The notes: a model not told the origin generated them from the sequence alone. A stretch of 64,000 nucleotides of DNA from Caballeronia terrestris (GCF_001544515.1 NZ_FCOL02000013.1:94635-158634), one strand, 5' to 3'; shown: positions 54,049-62,773, counted from the first letter of the stretch. A program made the numbers and translations.

Positions 54049-54117
54049 ACGAAATTTTTTGTTCGGCAGTCGACAGTGCGTCCGATGCGGCGGGCTTAAG
54101 GTTTACCGATAGAAAGT

Positions 54118-54337
54118 CGTATACATACGTAATAGTAGTTAACAAGCAGCGTCCGATTCTGTGGACAACTGCAAAAAGGCACGTAAAGTCAAGGTTCTAG
54201 CGTCGAGATAAGTGGCCTCGATTTGCGTGCATCGTGCGCCGGAACCCGGGAAAACGCGAAAGGGCGTGGTCGTCGAGCGAGAGTTATCAAGAATCGGCGC
54301 ACATCGAATCGATGACTTTTCCCACGGGTTATCCACA
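54118..54337 (-). other. Origin-like region B: inverted copy of element A plus DnaA box
   Basis: Read on the minus strand from 54170 to 54118, this 53-bp element matches 50815-50867 at 44 positions: TCCACAGAA, GCTTGTTAACT and TACGTAT are shared, and the triplet run reads CTACTATTACGTAT. The DnaA box in the element is TTGTCCACA (one mismatch). A perfect TTATCCACA is at 54329-54337 on the plus strand, and a degenerate TTATCAAGA lies near 54284. The remainder of the 54000-54646 gap has no gene. Confidence 0.48.
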
Positions 54338-54392
54338 GTGTCGCGTGAATAACTAAGGTGTACGTTTGTTCCGTGTCGCTTAGAATGTCGTC

Positions 54393-54420
54393 TTTGCCGA
54401 TTCTTAAGATGATCGGCAAA
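54393..54420. promoter_or_regulatory. Perfect 9-bp inverted repeat upstream of the MarR-like gene
   Basis: TTTGCCGAT (54393-54401) and ATCGGCAAA (54412-54420) are exact inverse complements around TCTTAAGATG. No T-run follows, so it reads as an operator, perhaps bound by the MarR-like protein encoded 226 bases downstream. This link is a guess from proximity and symmetry. Confidence 0.4.
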
Positions 54421-54646
54421 TTTAAGAAAGCGTCAGCAGCAACATAAGACGCAAGAGAGTTGCAATGTCCCATCGGGCGATACTTCGTTGGATTGGTACG
54501 CCTGAATTTTGAGACGGCAGGCGCCGTCGGCCGGCAACGGTTGGCGGAGAAGCTTGCGGCGAGCGCCGGGCGGCATGTTCGGGCGGCGGATCGCGTGCGG
54601 GATGCCCGCCGTCAAAACACATAAGCGGAACAAGAAGCGAAAGACT

Positions 54647-55291
54647 ATGAGCGAAGGCGTATATGGAGAGCAGGCGACGGGGCGGGTGACCCACGGCCTG
54701 CTGCGGCTGAGCACGGCGATGCGCAGCCAGGCTTGGGAATGGGCGGAAGGTGCGGGGCTCACGCCGACCCAGGGTGAAATCCTCGTGCTGCTGATGCAGC
54801 GCAAGGGGCCGATGCGGCTAGGCGAGATCGCGCGCGAAACCGCGCTGACCGCCGCCACCACCAGCGATGCGGTCAGCACGCTGGAAGGAAAGGGTCTCGT
54901 CGAAAAGCGTCGCGCGCTCGACGACGGCCGCGCGCTCGCGGTTCGTCTGACGACTCGCGGCCGCGCGGCGGCCAAGCGCGCGCTGCAATGGCCGGACTTC
55001 CTCGCGAAGGCGGTCGGCACGCTGCGCGAGGACGAACAGGCGGCGTTCTACCGCACGCTGCTGAAGACGATCCGGCAACTGGAGACGCAGGAGCAGATTC
55101 CGGCGCACCGCATGTGCCTCTCCTGCGCGCATTTCCAGGCGAGCAAGAATCCGAAGAAGACGCCGCATCACTGCGCGCTTCTGCAGATTTCGATGGCCGA
55201 TACCGATCTGCGACTCGATTGTTCGGTATACGAAGAAGCGGACGTCGCCACGCAGAAGAAAAGCTGGAAAATTTTCGCCCAGGTGGCTTAA
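54647..55291 (+). CDS. MarR-like winged-helix regulator with a C-terminal four-cysteine motif
   Basis: The 214-residue protein has a MarR-type winged helix at about residues 15-120 (RVTHGLLRLSTAMRSQAWEW, LTPTQGEILVLLMQRKGPMR, then TAATTSDAVSTLEGKGLVEKRRALDDGRA, the recognition helix and wing). A C-terminal extension has Cys157, Cys160, Cys176 and Cys192, spaced C-x2-C-x15-C-x15-C, suited to an iron-sulfur cluster or zinc. The start is ATG 54647; the frame is open further upstream but lacks family sequence. It could sense oxidants, nitric oxide or metals. The target is unknown. Confidence 0.82.
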   Translation: MSEGVYGEQATGRVTHGLLRLSTAMRSQAWEWAEGAGLTPTQGEILVLLMQRKGPMRLGEIARETALTAATTSDAVSTLEGKGLVEKRRALDDGRALAVRLTTRGRAAAKRALQWPDFLAKAVGTLREDEQAAFYRTLLKTIRQLETQEQIPAHRMCLSCAHFQASKNPKKTPHHCALLQISMADTDLRLDCSVYEEADVATQKKSWKIFAQVA

Positions 55292-55435
55292 ACATCGCCT
55301 GAAAAGTGGCATGAAGCGCCATCCGGCAGGGATGTGAGCTTTTCTGCGAGTCGGTTAGACTGTGCCGGTCGCGCCCCCATTCAGGGAGCGCGGCCGGTTA
55401 CCCATTCGCAGCCCCAAAGCCACGGAATCCTGCTG

Positions 55436-56164
55436 ATGAAACATGAAGTCCTGGCGATCCGCCACGTGTATTTCGAAGATCTGGGCAATCTCGAACTGGC
55501 GCTCGGCGACCGCGGCCATTTCGTGCGTTATCTCGACGTCGGCCGTGGACGCATCGATGCCCCGAATCCGCTCGATCCGTCGCTGATGGTCGTGCTCGGC
55601 GGCCCGATCGGCGCCTACGACGAAGCCAGCTATCCGCATCTCGTGCCGCTACTGTCGATGCTGGAAAAGCGCATCGCGGCGGGGATGCCGACCATCGGCA
55701 TCTGTCTTGGCGCGCAGTTGATCGCCCGGGCGCTCGGTGCGCGCGTCTATCCCGCTGCGGAAAGAGAGCTCGGCTGGGCGCCGCTCACGCTGACCGACGC
55801 CGGACGCGCGTCGGCGCTGCGGCATCTCGACGCCGACGGCCACTCCACGCCCGTATTCCACTGGCACGGCGACACCTTCGATCTCCCCGACGGCGCCACG
55901 CATCTCGCCTCGACGCCTGCTTGCCAGAATCAGGCGTTCACGTGGAACGAGCACGTGCTGGCGCTGCAATGCCACCCTGAAGTGCTCGCGGACCGCTTCG
56001 AGAGCTGGCTCGTCGCATATCCCGGCGACATCGCGCAAAGCGGCACGACCGCGACGCGGCTGCGTGCGGACACTGTGCGCTTCGGCCCGGGACTGGAGCG
56101 CGCCGCGCGCGCGATGTTCGGCGAATGGCTAGACCAGTTCGATTTCACCCAGCCACGCGAATAA
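55436..56164 (+). CDS. Class-I glutamine amidotransferase-like protein
   Basis: The 242-residue protein has the GATase fold: VVLGGPIGAYDEASYPHLVP, the nucleophile elbow GICLGAQLIARALGARV (Cys in GxCLGxQ), WHGDTFDLP and LALQCHPEVL, supplying the His of the catalytic triad. It resembles stand-alone GMP-synthase-like amidotransferases of uncertain substrate (YfeJ / GuaA-like). ATG 55436 is chosen; an open frame to 55334 precedes it but does not look like the family. It ends 4 bases before the next gene. Confidence 0.85.
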   Translation: MKHEVLAIRHVYFEDLGNLELALGDRGHFVRYLDVGRGRIDAPNPLDPSLMVVLGGPIGAYDEASYPHLVPLLSMLEKRIAAGMPTIGICLGAQLIARALGARVYPAAERELGWAPLTLTDAGRASALRHLDADGHSTPVFHWHGDTFDLPDGATHLASTPACQNQAFTWNEHVLALQCHPEVLADRFESWLVAYPGDIAQSGTTATRLRADTVRFGPGLERAARAMFGEWLDQFDFTQPRE

Positions 56165-56168
56165 TGCA

Positions 56169-56885
56169 ATGAAGACGATTCTCGACGCCGTGCTGATCGG
56201 CCGGGTCGCGCCGCTCGGTGCGCAGGGCAAGAAGAGCGCGATTCACAAGACGCCGGTGCACGAACGCGTGCGCGTCGGCGAAACGGGTCTCGAAGGCGAC
56301 GAACAGCACGAGCGCAAACATCACGGCGGCCCGGAAAAGGCATTGCATCACTATTCGTTCGATCACTACGCCGTCTGGCGCGATGAGTGGAGAGGTGACG
56401 CTGCCGGTATCGAACGCTTTCAGATGCCGGGTGCGTTCGGCGAAAACCTTTCGACACGCGGCATCGACGAAAGCGATGTCTGTGTCGGCGACGTGTTTCG
56501 CATCGGCACCGCGATCGTGCAGGTGTCGCAGCCGCGCCAGCCTTGCTGGAAGCTCAACCTGCGCTTTGCCCGTGAAGACATGTCGCGACGCGTCCAGGAC
56601 ACGCGCCGTACCGGCTGGTACTACCGCGTGCTGGAGCCGGGCGAGATAGGCGCGGGCGATGCCGTCGAACGGCTGGCGCGGCCGCATCCGCAATGGAGCG
56701 TCGCGCGGCTGTTGCGCGTGCTGTACGTCGATCGCGATGACCGCGTATCGCTCGAACAGATGGCCGCGCTCGATGCGCTGACGCCTTCATGGCGCAAGAC
56801 GGCGCAAAAGCGACTGGAAAGCGGCAACGTCGAATCGTGGGCGAGCCGTCTGGATACGCCGTCGAGCCAGCGCGCCGACGACTGA
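56169..56885 (+). CDS. MOSC-domain protein, YiiM family
   Basis: MOSC proteins bind molybdenum cofactor or handle sulfur; E. coli YiiM protects against N-hydroxylated purines. The 238-residue protein has GLEGDEQHERKHHGGPEKAL and HHYSFDHYAVWR, then FGENLSTRGIDESDVCVGD, and the presumed cofactor-binding Cys in QPRQPCWKLN, followed by a C-terminal 3-alpha domain (about 165-215). It lies just after the amidotransferase and probably shares its message. Confidence 0.86.
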   Translation: MKTILDAVLIGRVAPLGAQGKKSAIHKTPVHERVRVGETGLEGDEQHERKHHGGPEKALHHYSFDHYAVWRDEWRGDAAGIERFQMPGAFGENLSTRGIDESDVCVGDVFRIGTAIVQVSQPRQPCWKLNLRFAREDMSRRVQDTRRTGWYYRVLEPGEIGAGDAVERLARPHPQWSVARLLRVLYVDRDDRVSLEQMAALDALTPSWRKTAQKRLESGNVESWASRLDTPSSQRADD

Positions 56886-56974
56886 CGCGACGCGCTTGCG
56901 GACCAAGGCCGCCGCTGCAGGACCAAAAGCGAAGTGCTATTCTCGATCGCAATTTTCCTCACCGGACACCCGTC

Positions 56975-58087
56975 ATGAGCGCGTTGTTTTCTCCCGCCAC
57001 GTTGCGCGGCGTCACGTTGCGCAATCGCATCGTCGTGTCGCCGATGTGCCAGTATTCCGCCGAGCGCGGCGAAGCCACCGCGTGGCACATGATCCATCTC
57101 GGGACGCTTGCGCTGTCGGGCGCGGCGATGCTGTTCATCGAAGCGACCGCTGTCGAACCGGACGGCCGCATCACGCCCGGTGACCTCGGCCTTTGGGACG
57201 ATGCCACCGAAGCCGCGCTCAAACCCATCCTCGCCGCGATCCGCCAGCATTCGCACATCGCCGTGACGATGCAGCTCGCGCACGCGGGCCGCAAGGCGTC
57301 GAGTCATGTGCCGTGGGACGGCGGCCAGCAGATCGCCGTGTCGGACGGCGGGTGGATGACGTCCGCGCCGTCGGCGATCCCGCATAAGGAAGGCGAAACG
57401 CCGCCGCTCGCGCTCGATACCGCTGGACTGATCCGCGTGCGCGAGGCGTTCGTCGCAACGGCAAAACGCGCGGACCGGCTTGGCGTCGACGCGCTCGAAC
57501 TGCACGCCGCGCACGGGTACCTGCTGCACCAGTTCCTGTCGCCGATCGCCAATCAGCGCACCGATGAATACGGCGGCTCGCTCGAAAACCGCATGCGCTT
57601 TCCGCTCGAAGTCTACGATGCGGTCCGCGCCGCGTTTCCCGCCGACAAACCGGTCGGCGTGCGCGTGTCGGCGTCCGACTGGGTCGAGGGCGGCTGGGGC
57701 ATCGAGGACACCATCACCTTCGCCAACGAGCTGAAGAAGCGCGGCGTTGACTGGGTCGATGTGTCGTCGGGCGGCGTGTCGCCGAAGCAAAAGATCCCGC
57801 TCGAACCCGGCTATCAGGTGCCATTCGCGAAGGCGGTGAAGGAAGCGACCGGGCTCAACACGATCGCCGTCGGGCTGATCACCGATCCGATGCACGCCGA
57901 GGAGATCATCGAAAGCGGCGAGGCGGATTTCATCGCGCTCGCGCGGGCGCTGCTCTATAACCCGCGCTGGCCGTGGCACGCGGCAGCGCAACTCGGCGCG
58001 ACAGTCGAAGCGCCGCCGCAATACTGGCGCTCGCAGCCGCGCGACCAGAAGGCGCTCTTCGGCGATATCTCGTTCGGCCAGCGCTAA
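56975..58087 (+). CDS. NADH:flavin oxidoreductase / old-yellow-enzyme family (YqjM/NamA-like)
   Basis: The 370-residue TIM-barrel protein has an N-terminal RNRIVVSPMCQYSAERG (with the YqjM Cys/Tyr substrate-pocket residues), QLAHAGRKAS, the His-x-x-His active-site pair in ELHAAHGYLLHQFLSP, RTDEYGGSLENRMRFPLE and the phosphate-binding end GEADFIALARALL. These proteins bind FMN and reduce activated C=C bonds of enones or nitroesters with NADPH. The frame is open upstream into the MOSC gene, but ATG 56975 gives the normal N-terminus. Confidence 0.9.
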   Translation: MSALFSPATLRGVTLRNRIVVSPMCQYSAERGEATAWHMIHLGTLALSGAAMLFIEATAVEPDGRITPGDLGLWDDATEAALKPILAAIRQHSHIAVTMQLAHAGRKASSHVPWDGGQQIAVSDGGWMTSAPSAIPHKEGETPPLALDTAGLIRVREAFVATAKRADRLGVDALELHAAHGYLLHQFLSPIANQRTDEYGGSLENRMRFPLEVYDAVRAAFPADKPVGVRVSASDWVEGGWGIEDTITFANELKKRGVDWVDVSSGGVSPKQKIPLEPGYQVPFAKAVKEATGLNTIAVGLITDPMHAEEIIESGEADFIALARALLYNPRWPWHAAAQLGATVEAPPQYWRSQPRDQKALFGDISFGQR

Positions 58088-58333
58088 AGCCAGCGCACCG
58101 TCAAAGCAGGCGCGTCCGGTTGAACTGGTGCGCGCCTACCGTGTACGATGCCGATTGTCCGGACGCTCGACGCATCCGGCACGATGAACGCGGCGCCTTT
58201 GAGGCCGTCGCGTTTTTTTCATTCCCGTTTCCGTCCGTACGCCTCCCGCGCCTCACCGTGAGACGCGCGCGCGATGCGGCGGCGCGGGCGTCAATCAACC
58301 CTCCACAGCGATCGTTATTTAAGGATTCATTCG

Positions 58334-58783
58334 ATGAGTTCACGCAGGGTCACCGTTCGCCGCTCGGGCGTGCATGGCAAGGGCGTGTTTGCCGCGAGGC
58401 GGATTGCGGCGGGCGAGCAGGTGATGGAATACAAGGGCGAGCGCATTTCGTGGAAAGAGGCGCTGCGCCGTCATCCGCACAATCCGGAGGAGCCGAACCA
58501 CACGTTCTACTTCGCACTCGACGACGGCCGCGTGATCGACGGCAAGATCGACGGCAACAGCGCGAAATACATCAACCACTCGTGCGCGCCGAATTGCGAG
58601 GCCGAGGAAGCGGAAGGCCGCGTATTCATTCATGCGCTTCGCGACATCGAACCGGATGAGGAGCTGTACTACGACTACGGTCTCGTCATCGACGGTCGCA
58701 TCACGAAGAAGCTCAAGAAGGAATACGAGTGCCGCTGCGGGTCGAGGAAATGCAGGGGAACGATGCTCGCGCTGAAGAAGTAG
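58334..58783 (+). CDS. Stand-alone SET-domain protein (putative lysine methyltransferase)
   Basis: The 149-residue protein is essentially one SET domain: VTVRRSGVHGKGVFAARRI at the start, the SAM/knot motif YINHSCAPNCEAE, the catalytic region EELYYDYG and a post-SET zinc-type CRCGSRKCRG. These match eukaryotic-type histone methyltransferase cores and occur sporadically in bacteria. ATG 58334 has an AAGGATTCATTCG site upstream. The natural substrate is unknown; bacterial host proteins such as ribosomal or HU-type proteins are possible. Confidence 0.86.
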   Translation: MSSRRVTVRRSGVHGKGVFAARRIAAGEQVMEYKGERISWKEALRRHPHNPEEPNHTFYFALDDGRVIDGKIDGNSAKYINHSCAPNCEAEEAEGRVFIHALRDIEPDEELYYDYGLVIDGRITKKLKKEYECRCGSRKCRGTMLALKK

Positions 58784-58806
58784 GCATCGCGAGCCATGAA
58801 AAAGAG

Positions 58807-58836
58807 CGCCACGGCAGCGATGCCGTGGCGTTTTTT
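58807..58836. terminator. Bidirectional terminator between the SET and sensor kinase genes
   Basis: A perfect 10-bp stem (CGCCACGGCA/TGCCGTGGCG) with a 4-base GCGA loop is followed by TTTTTT on the plus strand and by a short CTCTTTTTC on the minus strand. The genes converge on it: the kinase stop is at 58835. Confidence 0.9.
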
Positions 58837-60358
58837 ATGGCGCGGGCTTCGCGGCCGGCGTGCGCGGCTTTAGCGGCATGTGCACGACGAAGCGCGCGCC
58901 GCCCTCCGGCGCGTCTTCGTAATGCACGCTGCCGCCGTGCAGCACCATGATGTCGTGGACGATCGCGAGGCCGAGACCCGCGCCGCCTTCCACCGTCTGT
59001 CCGTCGCCGCGGAAAAAGCGCTTGAAGAGATCGGGCTGCTGGTCGTGTGGCACGCCCGGACCGTTGTCCTCGACGGCGATTTCGCCGAAGCGCTTGCCGG
59101 CGGTATCGATGAATTCGGTCACGCTCAGCGTTACGCGCGCGCCGTCCTGGCGAAACGGCGGGATGTACTTCAGCGCATTGTCAATCAGGTTCGCAATCAC
59201 TTCGCGCACGAGCACCACGTTGCCGCGCACCAGGAGCGGATCGTCGTTCTCGGGATCGTCGAGGCGCTGGAAACCCAGATCGACGCCGACCGTCAACGCG
59301 CGCGGCACCCACTCCGCGCCGGTTTCGAACGCGAGCGCGGCGAAGTCGAAATCGGAGAAGCGCGCGGCCTGTTCGCCCGGCTCCGCGCGCGCAAGCGACA
59401 GCAACTGGTTCGACAGCCGCACCGCGCGATCCGCCGACGCCCGCAGTTCCTTCACCGCCGCGAGCGTCTTCGCGGGATCGCGCGCGATCATCGCCTGCTC
59501 GGCGTGCAGCTTCACGGCGGTGAGCGGCGTGCGCAACTGATGCGCGGCATCGGCGATGAACTTGCGCTGCGCATCGAGCGCGGTCTTCAGTCGATCGAGC
59601 AGGGCGTTCATCGCGCTCGTAAGCGGACGAATCTCGACCGGCACGAGCGTTTCGTCGACCGGTTCGAGCGAAGTGTGCGTCTGCTGGTTGAGCGTATCGG
59701 CGAGATCGGTCAGCGGATTGAGCTGCTGGTTCACCACGCGCCACACGATCACCCAGCCGGCGAGCAGCAGCAAAAGCAGCGGCATCATGATCGCGACGAG
59801 AAACTCCACGGCGATCCGATAGCGCGACCCGACGCGCTGCGCCACCTCGACGACGATCGGATTGCCGGTCGGCTGATCGACGCGCACCTGCGCCGCGCGC
59901 ACGCTCGTGCCCTGGTAATGCGTTTCGAACACGTACGCGTAGTGGATGCGGCGCACGCTGGTGCCGGTCAACGGCAGATCGGGCTCGCCGGCGATTTCGT
60001 TCTCGCCGTCGCTGATGCGATAGATCAGTTGCTCGACGGGATCGGAGAACATCGCCTGCGCGAGCGGCGGTACGGTGACGGGTGCATCGACGCCGGCCAA
60101 CTGGATTTGTCGCGAGATGGCGGTGGCGAGATCGGCGAGCGACCGGTCGACGACGTGCTGCGTGTACTGCCACGCGAGCCAGTACGCCATCAGGCCGCTC
60201 ATCAGCGCGAGCAGGGACAGCGGCGCCGCAAGGCGCCGCAGCAGGGACCGCCTGAGACTGGGCGGAGCGGAGGAACTGGTCACCTTGGACTGCGCGAGGT
60301 GAAGCCAGTCTTCGCGAGCGAAACGTTCGTCGCTCGCGCGCCGGGTGGGGAATCGCAA
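58835..60358 (-). CDS. Two-component sensor histidine kinase (TctE/QseC-like)
   Basis: The 507-residue protein has two membrane helices (about residues 45-65 and 185-207) flanking a periplasmic 2CSK_N-like sensor region, a HAMP-like segment, the H-box HQLRTPLTAVKLHAEQA (phospho-acceptor His), the N-box NLIDNALKYIP, and G-boxes DNGPGVP and GAGLGLAIV. TTG at 60358 is the first start; GTG at 60283 is also possible and neither has a good ribosome site. It follows the response regulator by 19 bases. The ligand is unknown. Confidence 0.88.
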   Translation of the reverse strand: MRFPTRRASDERFAREDWLHLAQSKVTSSSAPPSLRRSLLRRLAAPLSLLALMSGLMAYWLAWQYTQHVVDRSLADLATAISRQIQLAGVDAPVTVPPLAQAMFSDPVEQLIYRISDGENEIAGEPDLPLTGTSVRRIHYAYVFETHYQGTSVRAAQVRVDQPTGNPIVVEVAQRVGSRYRIAVEFLVAIMMPLLLLLLAGWVIVWRVVNQQLNPLTDLADTLNQQTHTSLEPVDETLVPVEIRPLTSAMNALLDRLKTALDAQRKFIADAAHQLRTPLTAVKLHAEQAMIARDPAKTLAAVKELRASADRAVRLSNQLLSLARAEPGEQAARFSDFDFAALAFETGAEWVPRALTVGVDLGFQRLDDPENDDPLLVRGNVVLVREVIANLIDNALKYIPPFRQDGARVTLSVTEFIDTAGKRFGEIAVEDNGPGVPHDQQPDLFKRFFRGDGQTVEGGAGLGLAIVHDIMVLHGGSVHYEDAPEGGARFVVHMPLKPRTPAAKPAP

Positions 60359-60377
60359 AGTGTCTACGGACAGCCGC

Positions 60378-61064
60378 TCACGCGGCCTGCCGGATTTCCT
60401 GCAGCAGATAGCCGAAGCCGCGCACCGTCACGATTTCCACCCGCGTGCCTTCGAGCTTTTTGCGCACACGGTGCACATACACTTCGATCGCGGTATCGCC
60501 GAGGTCGCCACCGAAATGCGTAAGGTGATCCTGAAGCTGCGCCTTGCTGACCACGCGGCCATGACGCAGCAGCAGCATTTCGAGCACAGCGAATTCGCGC
60601 GGCGACAACTCGAGCGGCTTTTCGTCGTTGAAGATGCGGCGATCGACGCCCGAGAGCCGCAATCCACCCAGCGACACTTCCGGACGCGGCACGTCGCCAT
60701 GCGGGCCGCTGCGGCGCATTACGGCGCGGATGCGCGCTTCGAGCTCCTGCGATTCGAACGGCTTGAGCATGTAGTCGTCGGCGCCGCTGTTGAGGCCCTG
60801 CACGCGGTCGTGCAGTTCGTCGCGTGCGGTCAGGATGATGACCGGCGTGTGGCGGTTGCTCTGGCGAAAGCGCGCGAGCAACGTCATGCCGTCGATGCCG
60901 GGCAGGCCGAGATCAAGGATCACGAGTTCATGGCGATTCTGCGCGAGCGCCTGCTCGGCGAAGATGCCGTCGTGGACCATGTCGACGGTGAAGCCGGATT
61001 GTTCGAGACTGCTTTGGATGCCGCGCGCGATGGGGCGGTCGTCTTCGATCAGAAGGATTCGCAT
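60378..61064 (-). CDS. OmpR/PhoB-family response regulator
   Basis: The 228-residue protein has a receiver domain with the acidic pair IEDD, phospho-acceptor Asp in ILDLGLPG and Lys in MLKPFE, and a C-terminal winged-helix DNA-binding domain (about 125-225; LSPREFAVLEMLLLRHGRVVSK, then VYVHRVRKKLEG and VRGFGYLL). It is the partner of the adjacent kinase and is transcribed first. The regulon is not visible here. Confidence 0.93.
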   Translation of the reverse strand: MRILLIEDDRPIARGIQSSLEQSGFTVDMVHDGIFAEQALAQNRHELVILDLGLPGIDGMTLLARFRQSNRHTPVIILTARDELHDRVQGLNSGADDYMLKPFESQELEARIRAVMRRSGPHGDVPRPEVSLGGLRLSGVDRRIFNDEKPLELSPREFAVLEMLLLRHGRVVSKAQLQDHLTHFGGDLGDTAIEVYVHRVRKKLEGTRVEIVTVRGFGYLLQEIRQAA

Positions 61065-61235
61065 GGAAGTCGCTCAAGTACAATGGGTTGAGCTCGAACC
61101 GGCGCGGGCCGGGTGAATCGCAACGGCGCGGCGGCGCGAGTTCGGGCCAGTTCAAAACTGTTACGTCTAAGGCGGCACGCCGCGGCTATTGCTTCTGCCG
61201 CAAGCCCTCGCGAACCGACAATTTCTGTTCCGGAC

Positions 61236-61472
61236 ATGCCTGAGATCCCGATTCAGGAACTCGAAGCAGCGATCAATTTCTGGCGCAACCGCTCGCCGTC
61301 GCGCGGGGATGAATCGAGTCTTTGCGAGGAGGTGAGCGCGCTGTCCAGGCCCTATGCGTTATTGATTGTACAGCGCACCACATCGATGTCGTCAGAGCGA
61401 TTGGACCCTAAAGCCCGCGCCGCGTGGGAAGCTTACGCGCGCATTAAACAAGGGCTCGCGGGTGAAAGCTAG
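61236..61472 (+). CDS. Small conserved Burkholderiales protein, DUF3717-like
   Basis: This 78-residue protein starts MPEIPIQELEAAINFWRNRS and contains SLCEEVSALSRPYALLIVQR and LDPKARAAWEAY, the pattern of the DUF3717 family found in Burkholderiales. Length fits that family. No function is known. ATG 61236 is chosen; upstream frame is Arg/Ala-rich and probably non-coding. Confidence 0.68.
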   Translation: MPEIPIQELEAAINFWRNRSPSRGDESSLCEEVSALSRPYALLIVQRTTSMSSERLDPKARAAWEAYARIKQGLAGES

Positions 61473-61674
61473 CCGGCGCGTTTAGCTTGCGAAAGGTTTC
61501 GAAAATGCTTTCGAATGGCGCTTTATTCCGCGTTTCGGGCGTTTCCGTCCCTTTCACCGTGTCATTGTTGGTAATACGCGCGTTACCTTTCTTCTGTCTG
61601 TAAGGTAGCGAACGCGCTCATCGGAAGGATTGCATTAAAATCGCACGATCGGCGATTAAATGCAGGAAATCATC

Positions 61675-62163
61675 ATGATTGAACTCGATCACTTCGATCT
61701 CGCGCTTCTCGAGGTTCTTCAGCGCTTCGGACGTGCAACGCACCAGCAACTCGGCGAGGAAGTCCCGCTTTCACCGTCGCAGATCGGACGACGGTTGCAA
61801 CGGCTCGAATCGACGGGTGCGATCGAAGGTTATCGCGTCATGCTGCGACCGGAGAAGCTCGGCTTGGGCGTCACCGCGTTCACAAGCCTCAAGCTGAAGC
61901 ACCACGGCGACTCGGTCATTGAGCAGTTTCAGCAGCAAATCGACCTGCTGCCCGAAGTGCTCGAATGCCACGCAACAGTCGGAGACGCGGATTACCTGCT
62001 GCGCATCGTCGCGCCGGATCTGAACGCGCTGTCCACCTTCGTGATGAAAAAGCTGATGCGGGTGCCCGGCGTCGACAGCGTGCGCTCGAACATCGTCCTC
62101 ACGACATTCAAGCGCAATGGTCCGCTGCCATTGGGCCACCTCTCCGCTGCTCCTGACGCCTAA
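61675..62163 (+). CDS. Lrp/AsnC-family transcriptional regulator
   Basis: The 162-residue protein has an N-terminal AsnC-type winged helix (FDLALLEVLQRFGRATHQQL, SQIGRRLQRLESTGAIEGY) and a C-terminal RAM/ligand domain with VLECHATVGDADYLLRIVAPDL. Such proteins form octamers and respond to amino acids. ATG 61675 is preferred over 61660 because AGGAA lies 7 bases before it. It is convergent with the CYTH gene, overlapping by 4 bases. Confidence 0.88.
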   Translation: MIELDHFDLALLEVLQRFGRATHQQLGEEVPLSPSQIGRRLQRLESTGAIEGYRVMLRPEKLGLGVTAFTSLKLKHHGDSVIEQFQQQIDLLPEVLECHATVGDADYLLRIVAPDLNALSTFVMKKLMRVPGVDSVRSNIVLTTFKRNGPLPLGHLSAAPDA

Positions 62164-62678
62164 GCCGCTTCGGCCAGCATATCGACGTAGGCGACCGGCA
62201 CCAGGTCGCTTTGCGAGACGCCTAGCCGCGTGAACATCTCATGCGCTTCCTTTTCGCCGCCGGCTTCGTCGTCGTCCTGCGCGAGGAGCACTTCCAGTTC
62301 GATGAAATCGCCCAGGCCGTCGACGCGGTCGAGGTGAATCCGCGTGCGTCCCACGAGATACACGTGCCGCTCCTTCGTGACGATGCCGCGCGTCGTCAGC
62401 GCCTGCGCGAGCAGCGCGTGCATCGCTTCGGGATTCGTCACCGGGCTGCGCGAGTAATAGGAGACTTTCGGGCCGTCGCGGTCGTCGCGCTGGTAGAAGA
62501 TCAGCTCGGACGGCGTGCCGTCGTCGAACTGACGCAGCTTCAGGCGGCCGGTCGGCACGTCGTAGAAGAAATCTTGCTGGCGAAAGATCAGCGGCGCGTC
62601 GGTCGCAAGCGAGGCGGCGCGCTCGCGAAGCGTGTCGAAGTGATGCGCGCGAGCCTTGATTTCGATGTTGCGGGCCAT
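62160..62678 (-). CDS. CYTH-domain protein (class IV adenylate cyclase / CyaB-like)
   Basis: The 172-residue protein begins MARNIEIKARAHHFDTLRER, the CYTH start of CyaB-like proteins (a variant of the ExExK signature with Asn first). It has LKLRQFDDGTPSELIFYQRDD and VDGLGDFIELEVLL, acidic and basic clusters that bind triphosphate substrates and metals. It may be a cyclase or a triphosphatase; the activity cannot be chosen from sequence. ATG 62678 has a good AGGAGTCTTTCC site; the frame upstream is non-coding. Confidence 0.82.
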   Translation of the reverse strand: MARNIEIKARAHHFDTLRERAASLATDAPLIFRQQDFFYDVPTGRLKLRQFDDGTPSELIFYQRDDRDGPKVSYYSRSPVTNPEAMHALLAQALTTRGIVTKERHVYLVGRTRIHLDRVDGLGDFIELEVLLAQDDDEAGGEKEAHEMFTRLGVSQSDLVPVAYVDMLAEAA

Positions 62679-62773
62679 ATGGAAAGACTCCTGGAAGCCG
62701 GTTGGAAGAGCCTGAATGCGTACACCCAGACTAACAAAATTTCGATGACGGGCGCTTGAATCGCGCGCCTGTC

